64,000 nt of DNA. Source: JAUIAI01 sp963732405 (lineage in GTDB: Bacteria > Pseudomonadota > Gammaproteobacteria > Burkholderiales > Burkholderiaceae_E). Position numbers and translations under genes: made by a program. Shown piece after piece: positions 43,385-51,378 of the stretch (position 1 is the first letter of the stretch; every line of letters begins with the position of its first letter). The stretch lies in contig CAVSZG010000005.1 of assembly GCA_963732405.1 (NCBI GenBank), forward strand, positions 496,001 through 560,000. The letters are read 5' to 3'. The notes below the pieces were generated by a model. It was not told where the DNA came from and did not search any database. It was given only the letters and a program-made list of their open reading frames with translations.

Positions 43385-43423
43385 GAAAAAGAAAAACGGC
43401 CGGCGAACATTCGCCGGCCGTTT
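43385..43423 (-). terminator. Intrinsic terminator of aceA
   Basis: On the minus strand a perfect 13-bp GC-rich stem (AAACGGCCGGCGA and its complement) with a 4-base loop is followed by a T-rich tract (TTTTTCTTTTT). It lies 20 bases after the aceA stop and is the clearest intrinsic terminator in the window. It could also stop transcription arriving from the lipoprotein gene on the plus strand, though without a T-run of equal length. Confidence 0.88.
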
Positions 43424-43442
43424 CTCATTGGCAGCGCGAGGT

Positions 43443-44753
43443 TCAGGCGGCCTTGGAGTGCTCGAAGAACTGCGCATCTTCGGTCGAGCCCTTGAGCGCA
43501 GCAGTCGACGCTTCGGCTTCGATCGTGGTGGTGACGGCATCGAAATAACCGGTGCCCACTTCACGCTGATGCTTGACCGCGGTGAAGCCACGCTCGGCGG
43601 CAGCGAACTCACGCTCCTGCAGATTCACGAAGGCCGACATCTGTTCGCGTGCATAGCCGTAGGCCAGATCGAACATGCCGTAGTTGAGCGCATGGAAGCC
43701 AGCCAGCGTAATGAACTGGAACTTGTAACCCATAGCGCCCAGTTCACGCTGGAACTTGGCGATCGTGGCCTCGTCCAGGTTCTTCTTCCAGTTGAACGAG
43801 GGTGAGCAGTTGTACGAGAGCATCTTGCCGGGGAACTGCTTGTGGATCGCATCGGCAAACTGTTTGGCGAACTTCAGGTCGGGCGTACCGGTCTCGCACC
43901 AGATGAGGTCGGCATACGGGGCATAGGCCAGACCACGTGAGATCGCCTGATCGATGCCGTTGCGCGTCCGATAAAACCCCTCGACGGTACGCTCGCCGGT
44001 CAGGAAGGGTTTGTCGTTGTCATCGACATCGGAGGTGACCAGATCGGCCGCTTCGGCATCGGTGCGAGCAAGCAGGATAGTTGGCACGCCCATCACATCG
44101 GCCGCCAGGCGGGCCGCACTCAGTTTGGCAACCTGTTCCTTGCTGGGCACCAAGACCTTGCCACCCATGTGACCACACTTCTTGACCGAGGCCAGCTGGT
44201 CTTCGAAGTGAACGCCGGACGCGCCCGCGTCGATCATCGCCTTCATGAGTTCGAATGCGTTGAGCACGCCGCCAAATCCGGCTTCGGCATCGGCCACGAT
44301 CGGCGCGAAATAATCGATATAGCCCTTGTCGCCAGGGCCCACACCTTCCATCCACTGAATTTCGTCGCAGCGCTTGAGGGTGTTGTTGATCCGCCGGACC
44401 ACCTGGGGCACCGAGTTGGCCGGGTACAGCGACTGATCGGGATACATCTCACCGGCCAGGTTCGCGTCACCAGCGACCTGCCAGCCCGACAGATAAATGG
44501 CCTTCAGGCCGGCCTTGACCTGCTGCATGGCCTGGTTGCCGGTCAGCGCGCCCAAGGAATTGACGAAGGGCTCTTCGTTGATGAGCTTCCAGAGTTTTTC
44601 CGACCCACGCTTGGCCAGGGTGTGCTCGATCTGCAGCGAACCGCGCAGGCGGATCACATCTTCGGCGCTATAGGTGCGCTTGATGCCGCGCCAGCGGGGA
44701 TTTTCCGACCAGTCCTGCTGCAGCTGCTGTGCCTGTTGCTCTCGCGTTGCCAT
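43443..44753 (-). CDS. aceA: Isocitrate lyase
   Basis: Splits isocitrate to glyoxylate and succinate, the first step of the glyoxylate bypass used for growth on acetate and fatty acids. Of 436 residues, the catalytic signature KKCGHMGGK lies near residues 191-199 with the active-site Cys, and WMEGVGPGDKGYIDYFAPIVADAEAGFGG and YNCSPSFNWKK are further family motifs. Its length fits the enterobacterial/Burkholderiales class. A TTGAGGAG ribosome-binding site precedes the ATG. No malate synthase gene is in the window. It has its own AT-rich upstream region and a strong terminator, so it is probably monocistronic. Confidence 0.97.
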   Translation of the reverse strand: MATREQQAQQLQQDWSENPRWRGIKRTYSAEDVIRLRGSLQIEHTLAKRGSEKLWKLINEEPFVNSLGALTGNQAMQQVKAGLKAIYLSGWQVAGDANLAGEMYPDQSLYPANSVPQVVRRINNTLKRCDEIQWMEGVGPGDKGYIDYFAPIVADAEAGFGGVLNAFELMKAMIDAGASGVHFEDQLASVKKCGHMGGKVLVPSKEQVAKLSAARLAADVMGVPTILLARTDAEAADLVTSDVDDNDKPFLTGERTVEGFYRTRNGIDQAISRGLAYAPYADLIWCETGTPDLKFAKQFADAIHKQFPGKMLSYNCSPSFNWKKNLDEATIAKFQRELGAMGYKFQFITLAGFHALNYGMFDLAYGYAREQMSAFVNLQEREFAAAERGFTAVKHQREVGTGYFDAVTTTIEAEASTAALKGSTEDAQFFEHSKAA

Positions 44754-44947
44754 GAATACTCCTCAAGGTGAAAAAAATCAGTGGGCGCCGGCGCGCTTCA
44801 AACAACCAATGTTAGCCGTTTCTGCTGCGTGGCAACAGAAGAAATTGCGCAAAACAACCACCTTATTCCTTCCTTTTATCAATCACTTGCATGATGTTTT
44901 CGCAATACAGAAACTTGTTTTTCACCCTGAAAAAACAGAATGGTGCG
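44754..44947 (-). promoter_or_regulatory. AT-rich upstream region of aceA
   Basis: These 194 bases between the rmuC stop and the aceA start are markedly AT-richer than their surroundings. They contain a TTGCGCAA palindrome (44845-44852) and several A/T runs. Such palindromes are bound by short-chain-acyl-CoA or glyoxylate-bypass regulators in some bacteria, but no specific regulator can be named here. No -35/-10 pair stands out with confidence. Confidence 0.4.
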
Positions 44948-46315
44948 CTACAGCAATCGATCGGGCGGTGTCGGGCCCTGAGGCGTCGTCGCCGGATCGC
45001 CCGGCCGAACGGAATTGTGCCGTTCGGCTGGTTCAGGCGCCCGTGCGTCGTCGCTGCCGCTCACGGGGAGCATTTCGACTTCGCTCAGTTGCCGGGAAAT
45101 GGCTCTTGACCGGGTCTCCGCATGACCGATGGTGCCGGCCGCCTTTTCCAATTGCTGTCGGGTCGCTGCCAGGGTTTCTCCAAAGCGGGCAAACTCCACC
45201 TTGACTGCACCCAGCAGGCGGCGGATCTCGCCCGAGCGCTGCTCGATGGCCAGCGTCTTCAACCCCATCTGGACGCTGGACAGGATCGCCGCCAGGGTAC
45301 TGGGGCCAGCCAGGATGACCCGGTGGTCACGCTGCAAGTCATCGAGCAAGCCGGGGCGCCGGGCGAGTTCGGCATACAGGCCCTCGACCGGCACGAACAT
45401 CATCCCGAAATCGGTACTGTGCGGCGGCACGATGTATCGACTTCGGATCGACCGTGCCTCTGCGCGAACCCGGGTCTCCAGCCTGCGCCCTGCCGCCTCG
45501 GCACCGGCACCGTCGGAGGCCTCCTGGGCGAGCATCAGGCGTTCGTAGTCCTCGCGCGGGAATTTGGCATCGATCGGCAGCCAGAGCGGCGCCCGTCCGG
45601 GAGAGCCGGGCAACGCGAGCGCGAACTCGACTCGTTCGCCGGAGCCGGGCACGACTTCGACATTGGCCCGATATTGGGAGGCGCCGAACATCTGTTCGAG
45701 AATCGCCGCCAGTTGGGCTTCACCCCAGATGCCGCGGGTTTTGACATTGGACAGCACCCGCTTGAGATCGCCGACATCGGCGGCCAGATGCTGCATCTCG
45801 CCCAGTCCGCGCTGGACCTGCTCGAGCCGCTCGGACACCAGTCGGAATGATTCCCCTAGCTTGAGTTCCAGCGTGGTCTGCAATTGCTCGTCGACCGTGC
45901 GCCGCATGGCCTCCAGGCGAGACGCATTGTCGGTTCGGATGGCGTCGAGCTGCCGATCGACCAACTCATGCAGCCGTTCGAACTGCCCGCTCAGATGATC
46001 GGCCCGGCGAGTGTGCAGATCGGCGCTCTGACCCAGCTGACCGCTGAGGGTGCGCGCCAGATCACGCACCGACGAGGAGATTTCCTGCCGGTTGTCGCGG
46101 GCCGACTCCGCGAGTTCACGCGCACTCTCGCGTTGATGACTGATTTGTCCGGCCAGTTGCTGGGCCAGCAGGCGTAGTCCGGGTTCCGGGTCGGGCTGAC
46201 GCCGGATCAACAAGGCAATGAGCAACACGCAGGCCAGGCACGCGATCAACAACGTGGCCAGGGCGAGCCAAAGCAACAAGGCGGGATCAGAGGTCGACAC
46301 AGAGCCTGAATTCAC
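44948..46315 (-). CDS. rmuC: DNA recombination protein RmuC
   Basis: A protein of 455 residues with an N-terminal membrane anchor (LLLWLALATLLIACLACVLL), a long coiled-coil region (~55-200, repeated Glu/Arg/Leu heptads) and the RmuC nuclease-like domain (GIWGEAQLAAILEQMFG, LPIDAKFPREDYERL, FVPVEGLYAELARRPGL). RmuC limits DNA rearrangement at inverted repeats. The frame stays open ~100 codons upstream, but that would overlap the divergent gene at 46482 and lacks similarity; the GTG at 46315 places the anchor at the N-terminus. A second GTG five codons later is also possible. Confidence 0.9.
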   Translation of the reverse strand: MNSGSVSTSDPALLLWLALATLLIACLACVLLIALLIRRQPDPEPGLRLLAQQLAGQISHQRESARELAESARDNRQEISSSVRDLARTLSGQLGQSADLHTRRADHLSGQFERLHELVDRQLDAIRTDNASRLEAMRRTVDEQLQTTLELKLGESFRLVSERLEQVQRGLGEMQHLAADVGDLKRVLSNVKTRGIWGEAQLAAILEQMFGASQYRANVEVVPGSGERVEFALALPGSPGRAPLWLPIDAKFPREDYERLMLAQEASDGAGAEAAGRRLETRVRAEARSIRSRYIVPPHSTDFGMMFVPVEGLYAELARRPGLLDDLQRDHRVILAGPSTLAAILSSVQMGLKTLAIEQRSGEIRRLLGAVKVEFARFGETLAATRQQLEKAAGTIGHAETRSRAISRQLSEVEMLPVSGSDDARAPEPAERHNSVRPGDPATTPQGPTPPDRLL

Positions 46316-46481
46316 TGGCTGAACATCCAGTATAACGGGTCTTCGCAGCAGCCTCCGAATGGTGGTGACGACCCGACAAACGGTGGCATCGTGACTTCGA
46401 TCACAGGCAGCGTGGCCGCTATCGAGGACGATTCGATACGGGACCGGCCGGGGTCGGCCCGGTCCGACCGGAGGAAGGAAA

Positions 46482-46892
46482 ATGTCCAGAATGCCGAAGT
46501 ATTCGATCAACCCGATGATGTTGCTCACGATCGTACTGGGGGCTGTGGCGATGCTGGCGGTGTTTTCGCCGGCCGAAGCCGCGACCGGTGCGCGTGCACC
46601 CGGCAACGCCACGACGACGATCTATCGATGCGATATGCGTGACGGCTCGGTCGCGTTCGCGGATAAGCTTTGTCCTGGCGCCAGAAGCGTCGGACCCTGG
46701 CGTGCGCCCACCATCGCAAAGGGACTGCATCGCAGTGCCGCTTCGCCATCGCCGAGTGCTGCAGCGACTGTGCGTTCGGCCCGCCATGATCATCCGTATC
46801 AGGTCTGCCGGCGCAATGGCGGTGAATTTTTCGTGGCCGCCCGCCTGTGCAAACTGCCCGAGGGCATCACCGTGGAAACAGTTCTGGACTAA
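46482..46892 (+). CDS. Small exported DUF4124-like protein
   Basis: A protein of 136 residues with a strong ribosome-binding site (GGAGGAAGGAAA). The N-terminus has a hydrophobic segment (MMLLTIVLGAVAMLAVFSPAEA) likely cut near AEA. Next is TTIYRCDMRDGSVAFADKLCPG, resembling the opening strand pair of DUF4124 with two Cys. A second Cys pair follows (YQVCRRNGGEFFVAARLC). The disulphide-bonded small domain is probably periplasmic. Function unknown. Its last codons overlap the end of idnD by 4 bases (convergent). Confidence 0.74.
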   Translation: MSRMPKYSINPMMLLTIVLGAVAMLAVFSPAEAATGARAPGNATTTIYRCDMRDGSVAFADKLCPGARSVGPWRAPTIAKGLHRSAASPSPSAAATVRSARHDHPYQVCRRNGGEFFVAARLCKLPEGITVETVLD

Positions 46893-47917
46893 AACGCAAT
46901 GTGCGTCTTCATCGCCTGCGATCGATCGCCGGCGATGAGGAATGCCTGTTGAGCCTGGGCGATCGGCATCACATGGGTGATCAGCGGCTTCACATCGATG
47001 AGGCCAGCCTGCATCAGACGTACGGCCATTGGAAATTCGGCATGAAAGCGGAACGAGCCGCGCAGGTCGATCTCCTTGGCGGTCACCTGCAGCATCGGCA
47101 CCTTCATGTCGCCGCCCAGTCCGAGTTGCATCAGCACACCACGCGGGCGCAGTGCCGCGATACCCGCATGCAGGGCCGACTCCGCGCCACTGGCCTCGAT
47201 ATGCGCATGAAAGTAACCCTTTCCGGACGCATACTGAGCCAGCGCCTGAGGCTCGTTGGCGATGTTGATGGTACGGTCGGCACCGATACGTCGCGCATGG
47301 CTCAGCGCCTCATCGCTCAGGTCGACAGCGACGATTTCCAGGGCACCCGCCTGACGCGCGGCCAGCATCGCCAGTAAGCCGATCGGCCCACAGCCAGTGA
47401 GCAGTACCCGCCTGCCCAGCAGATCGCCGATCCGGCTGACCACATGCAGGCCCACCGACAGCGGCTCGGCCATTGCAGCCTCCGACGGGGTGAGTCCGTC
47501 AGCCTTGACACACTGTGCGACGTCGGCCACCAGTACCTCCTGGAAGGCGCCCTGAATGTGCGGAAACGGCATCGCCGATCCGTAGTAGCGCATGTTGAGG
47601 CAGTGGTTGTGCAATGCCTGCTGGCAGTATTCGCAATGCCCGCAGGGTCGCGACGGATTGATCGCGACCAGTTGTCCGGGCGTGAGGCTCTCGACGCCCT
47701 GGCCCAGTTCGATCACATGGCCGGCCACTTCGTGGCCCAGCACCATGGGCTCCTTGAGCCGGACAGTACCAAACCCACCGTGCTGGAAATAGTGCAGATC
47801 GGAGCCGCAGATGCCGCCCATGGCGACGCGGATCTTCACCTGACCCGGTCCGGGGCTGGGATCGGGACGCTCTTCGGTACGAAGATCCTTGGGGGCGTGA
47901 ATCACGAGTGCGCGCAT
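46889..47917 (-). CDS. idnD: Zinc alcohol dehydrogenase family; L-idonate 5-dehydrogenase
   Basis: A medium-chain dehydrogenase of 342 residues, nearly the length of E. coli IdnD. Catalytic zinc site: Cys in GGICGSDLHYF and His-Glu in LGHEVAGH. Structural zinc site: four Cys in RPCGHCEYCQQALHNHC. Cofactor fold: LLTGCGPIGLLAM. The enzyme interconverts L-idonate and 5-ketogluconate with NAD(P). The assignment is strengthened by the divergent gluconate 5-dehydrogenase gene 80 bases away, which catalyses the next step. Start at 47917; a Met three codons upstream is also possible. Confidence 0.85.
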   Translation of the reverse strand: MRALVIHAPKDLRTEERPDPSPGPGQVKIRVAMGGICGSDLHYFQHGGFGTVRLKEPMVLGHEVAGHVIELGQGVESLTPGQLVAINPSRPCGHCEYCQQALHNHCLNMRYYGSAMPFPHIQGAFQEVLVADVAQCVKADGLTPSEAAMAEPLSVGLHVVSRIGDLLGRRVLLTGCGPIGLLAMLAARQAGALEIVAVDLSDEALSHARRIGADRTINIANEPQALAQYASGKGYFHAHIEASGAESALHAGIAALRPRGVLMQLGLGGDMKVPMLQVTAKEIDLRGSFRFHAEFPMAVRLMQAGLIDVKPLITHVMPIAQAQQAFLIAGDRSQAMKTHIAF

Positions 47918-47997
47918 GGCAGGCATCCTGGTTGCCGTTACCATGCGGATTCTATGGGATAACTCGTGGGAGACACCGATTGCACCAGGGCATTGAC

Positions 47998-48753
47998 ATG
48001 TTCAACCTGACCGGCCGCACGGCTCTGGTCACCGGTTCGTCTCAGGGTATCGGGTTCGCTCTGGCCAGCGGCCTGGCCAGGGCGGGTGCATCGGTCATCA
48101 TCAACGGCCGCGACCCGGCGAAGGTCGCGGCGGCCGCCGACCAACTCCAGTCCGAAGCTCACCCGGTGCACCGACTGATCTTCGATGTCACGGATCATCA
48201 GTCGGTTCGTCGCCATATCGACGAGTTTGAAGCCCGGTCCGGCCCGATCGACATTCTGGTCAACAACGCCGGCATGCAGCATCGCGGCCCGCTCGAAGCG
48301 TTCGACCCAGTCATGTTCGACAAGCTGCTCCAGACCAATGTGGCGAGCGTGTTTCATGTGGGGCAGGCGGTGGCCCGCCACATGATCGGGCGTGGCGCCG
48401 GCAAGATCATCAATATCGCCTCGGTCCAGACCGCATTGGCCCGCCCGGGCATCGCGCCCTATACCGCCACCAAGGGGGCGGTGGGCAATCTGACCAAGGG
48501 CATGGCGACCGACTGGGCCAGGCACGGACTGCAGGTCAACGCAATCGCTCCCGGATACTTCGACACGCCGCTGAATGCGGCGCTGGTCAACGATCCCGAA
48601 TTCAGCGCCTGGCTTGCCCGACGAACACCGGCGGGACGCTGGGGAGAGGTTCAGGAGCTGGTCGGCGCCTGCATCTTTCTGGCATCGTCCGCATCGTCCT
48701 TCGTCAACGGTCACACCTTGTACGTCGACGGTGGCATTACCGCGTCGTTGTAG
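47998..48753 (+). CDS. idnO: Gluconate 5-dehydrogenase (5-ketogluconate reductase)
   Basis: An SDR oxidoreductase of 251 residues closely resembling E. coli IdnO across its length: MFNLTGRTALVTGSSQGIG at the N-terminus, PIDILVNNAGMQHR, the Tyr-xxx-Lys in PYTATKGAVGNLTKGM, and RTPAGRWGEVQELVGACIFL near the end, with VNGHTLYVDGG closing the fold. It reduces 5-keto-D-gluconate to D-gluconate. With IdnD it would convert L-idonate to gluconate; kinase and transporter genes are not in the window. The frame is open 30 codons upstream, but the conserved fold begins at the Met at 47998. Confidence 0.9.
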   Translation: MFNLTGRTALVTGSSQGIGFALASGLARAGASVIINGRDPAKVAAAADQLQSEAHPVHRLIFDVTDHQSVRRHIDEFEARSGPIDILVNNAGMQHRGPLEAFDPVMFDKLLQTNVASVFHVGQAVARHMIGRGAGKIINIASVQTALARPGIAPYTATKGAVGNLTKGMATDWARHGLQVNAIAPGYFDTPLNAALVNDPEFSAWLARRTPAGRWGEVQELVGACIFLASSASSFVNGHTLYVDGGITASL

Positions 48754-48783
48754 GTCCTGGCGAACGGGTGCCCTCGCTACCGC

Positions 48784-51282
48784 TCAGCCGTTTCTGAGCG
48801 TGGACAGCGGCGAGGAATTGAGCACGGGTCGAAGGCCCATCCAACCGGCCAGCACGGCCAGCAAGGCGCCGGCGAGCAGGCCGTAGAGAAGCATTTCCCA
48901 GCGCGTATCCAGGGAGAATCGAAACACCCGTTCGGCCAGAACAGCACCGATGGCCAGGGCCCCAGCCGACGCCAACAAACCCGCCAGTGCGCCCGACAGA
49001 CTAAGTTCCCAGAACTGCGCCGCACCGAGCTGGCCCCGCGAGGCACCCAGTGCGCGCATCAGACCGGCCTCGCGCGTGCGCTCGTCGCGCGAGGTCGCCA
49101 GCGCACCATAGAGCACCGTGACGCCGGCGGCAACGGTGAGCAGGAACAGGAACTGCACCGCCCGCACCACCTGATCGAGCATGCTGCGCACCTGGGCCAG
49201 GATCAGTCCGGTATCGAATACCGTCAGATTCGGAAAGGCGCTCACCAGCTGGCGATCGACGGACGAACCCGTCGTCTGGTTGTAGGCAACCACCCAGGTC
49301 ATCGGCATCCGTTCCAGCGCAGCCGGCGAGAGAATCATGTAGAAATTGAGCTTCATTGAATCCCAGGCGACCTTGCGCACGCTCGATACCCTGACCGTCA
49401 CCGACTCGCCGGCAATGTCGAAAGTGACCTCATCGCCAATGGCCAGGCCCAGCGAGTTGAACAAGCCCTGCTCGACCGATACCTCATGGCTGTCCGGGGC
49501 GAACCATCGGCCCTGGATCAGATCGTTGTGCGTGGGAGGGGCGTCGAGGAATGACAGATTGAGTTCACGGTTCAGGCTCTCGGTGCCCTCGCCTTCCTGT
49601 TCTCCCGCCTGATGCTGCCGGGCGGGTACGCCATTGATCAGCACCAGCCGGCCGCGCACGACCGGATACAGCGGTGCCTCGCCAACTTCCTTGGCCGCCA
49701 GCATCCGGGCCACCTGCGGCGCCTGATCAGGCTGGATGTTGATCACGAATCGATTCGGCGCGTCTTTTGGGGTTGCCTGTTGCCAACCATCGATCAGATC
49801 GGTACGGGTGACCGTCAACAGCGCGAGCGCCATCAGGCCGATGGCCAGCGCCACGGTTTGCGCCACCGCAGCGGAGCGTCGTCGCGACCATGATGCCAGG
49901 GCCAGTCGGATGGTCGGCATGCGCGCCAGATGTTCAATGGTGCGCGCCTTGTCAACCAGCCAGACCAGGCCGAACGCGCACAACGAAAACACGATGGCGC
50001 CCAGCGCGAATCCGCCCAGCGCAAAGGCCGCCAGGCGCTTGTCACTGCTCAACCAGAACAGCAGCGCGGCAAAACAGGCCAACGCAATCAGTGCACCGGC
50101 CCATACCGATGCCGAACCGCCACCCAGATCGCGGCGCAATACCCGCAGGGGTGGCACGCCGGCGAGGCGTACGAAGGGAAAGGCGCCGAAGCCAAGCAGC
50201 AGCACCAGTGAGGCCAGCAGCGCCTGAACCGCAGGCCAGAGACTCGGCGCTGGCAAGGGCATGACCAGCAGCGGTTGAATCGACCACGACAGCGCAAAAT
50301 GCAGGGCCCAGCCCAGCGCGGCACCGGCCAGTCCGCCCAGCAAGGCGACCAGCAGCAATTCGCCGACGAGAATATTCAGGAGCATCGACTGGGTGACACC
50401 GATCGCCTTGACCACGGCGCAGGCGTCCAGATGGCGCTGGGCAAAGCGACGCGCCGCCAACGCGACCGCGACCGCCGCAATCAGGGCGGACAACAGGGCG
50501 ACCAGCGACAGGAACTGCTCGGCGCGTTCCAGCGTCGTGCGCAGTTCCGGACGCCCGTCGGCCACCGTCTCCATGCGTTGCATGCTGTCGAGCCGGGGCG
50601 AGAGCCATTGGGTGAACTGATCGATGGCGCTGCGGTCACCGGCCACCAGCAGGCGATAGCTGACCCGGCTTCCCGCCTGGACCAGGCCGGTGGCTGGCAG
50701 ATCCTGAAGCGGGATCAGGATGCGCGGCGCCAGATTGACAAAGCCGCCCCCCCGGTCGGGCTCCAGTCCGATGAGCCCGTCGACCGTGAAATCGCTGTCA
50801 CCCAGCTGCACCGTTTCCCCGCGCCCGGCACCGATCGCCGTGGCCAGTTGCGGGTCGATCCAGGTTCGACCGGACTGCGGCAATGGTGCACCTGGCGGGC
50901 CCAGGGAGCCGTCGTCCTGGAGCAGTCGCAGCGATCCGCGCAACGGATAGAGCGGGCTGAAGGCCTTCACCGAAGCCAGCCGCGGCATCCCGCTGGCGCT
51001 GACCATACTCGGGAACTCGATGGTGCGCGCCACCGACAGCCCCAGCTCGAGAGCCTTGGCCGCATATTCCGGGGGCTGATCGCGTTGCGAACGGATGACC
51101 ACATCGGCACCGAGCAACTGGGTGGCCTGACGTTCGAGGCCGGTGCGCAGGCGATCGACGAAGAAACCGACCGCCGCGAGCGAAGCGACCGCAATCATCA
51201 GCGCGGCAATCAACAGCGACAATTCACCACCGCGCCAGTCGCGGTAGGTGAAACGCAGTACATGTTGGACAATCGAACGCAT
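48784..51282 (-). CDS. Large FtsX-type ABC transporter permease (YbbP-like)
   Basis: A membrane protein of 832 residues with the duplicated FtsX/MacB-permease layout: one helix near the N-terminus (LLIAALMIAVASLAAVGFFV), three helices at ~250-360, more around 400-470, and three helices at ~700-830. A large soluble MacB-PCD-like part lies between the first helix and the next group. YbbP proteins act with a YbbA ATPase and sometimes a thioesterase, likely handling lipids or lipoproteins; no ATPase gene is adjacent. The start at 51282 gives a short basic lead-in (MRSIVQHVLRFTYRDW) as in the family; the open frame continues further upstream across the divergent gene and is rejected there. Confidence 0.85.
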   Translation of the reverse strand: MRSIVQHVLRFTYRDWRGGELSLLIAALMIAVASLAAVGFFVDRLRTGLERQATQLLGADVVIRSQRDQPPEYAAKALELGLSVARTIEFPSMVSASGMPRLASVKAFSPLYPLRGSLRLLQDDGSLGPPGAPLPQSGRTWIDPQLATAIGAGRGETVQLGDSDFTVDGLIGLEPDRGGGFVNLAPRILIPLQDLPATGLVQAGSRVSYRLLVAGDRSAIDQFTQWLSPRLDSMQRMETVADGRPELRTTLERAEQFLSLVALLSALIAAVAVALAARRFAQRHLDACAVVKAIGVTQSMLLNILVGELLLVALLGGLAGAALGWALHFALSWSIQPLLVMPLPAPSLWPAVQALLASLVLLLGFGAFPFVRLAGVPPLRVLRRDLGGGSASVWAGALIALACFAALLFWLSSDKRLAAFALGGFALGAIVFSLCAFGLVWLVDKARTIEHLARMPTIRLALASWSRRRSAAVAQTVALAIGLMALALLTVTRTDLIDGWQQATPKDAPNRFVINIQPDQAPQVARMLAAKEVGEAPLYPVVRGRLVLINGVPARQHQAGEQEGEGTESLNRELNLSFLDAPPTHNDLIQGRWFAPDSHEVSVEQGLFNSLGLAIGDEVTFDIAGESVTVRVSSVRKVAWDSMKLNFYMILSPAALERMPMTWVVAYNQTTGSSVDRQLVSAFPNLTVFDTGLILAQVRSMLDQVVRAVQFLFLLTVAAGVTVLYGALATSRDERTREAGLMRALGASRGQLGAAQFWELSLSGALAGLLASAGALAIGAVLAERVFRFSLDTRWEMLLYGLLAGALLAVLAGWMGLRPVLNSSPLSTLRNG

Positions 51283-51378
51283 CGGTCGCTGCCTGTTCCG
51301 GACAAGGCGCCAGTCTATAGAGGCATCGGCCCGCCCGCACACAGAACCCGCCATCAACCGCGGAATTGGTGACACATC

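Noticed and set aside
46316..46612. N-terminal extension of RmuC
   Set aside because: It would overlap the divergent small gene at 46482 and put ~100 unlike residues before the membrane anchor.
48781..48800. Hairpin CGCTCAG-CCGTTT-CTGAGCG at the end of the permease gene
   Set aside because: It overlaps the permease stop codon, has only 7 pairs and no T-run, so I do not call it a terminator.
50275..51372. Plus-strand open frame of ~365 codons opposite the FtsX-type permease
   Set aside because: Composition (Arg, Gln, Gly, His) is that of an antisense frame; the permease on the other strand is clearly real.
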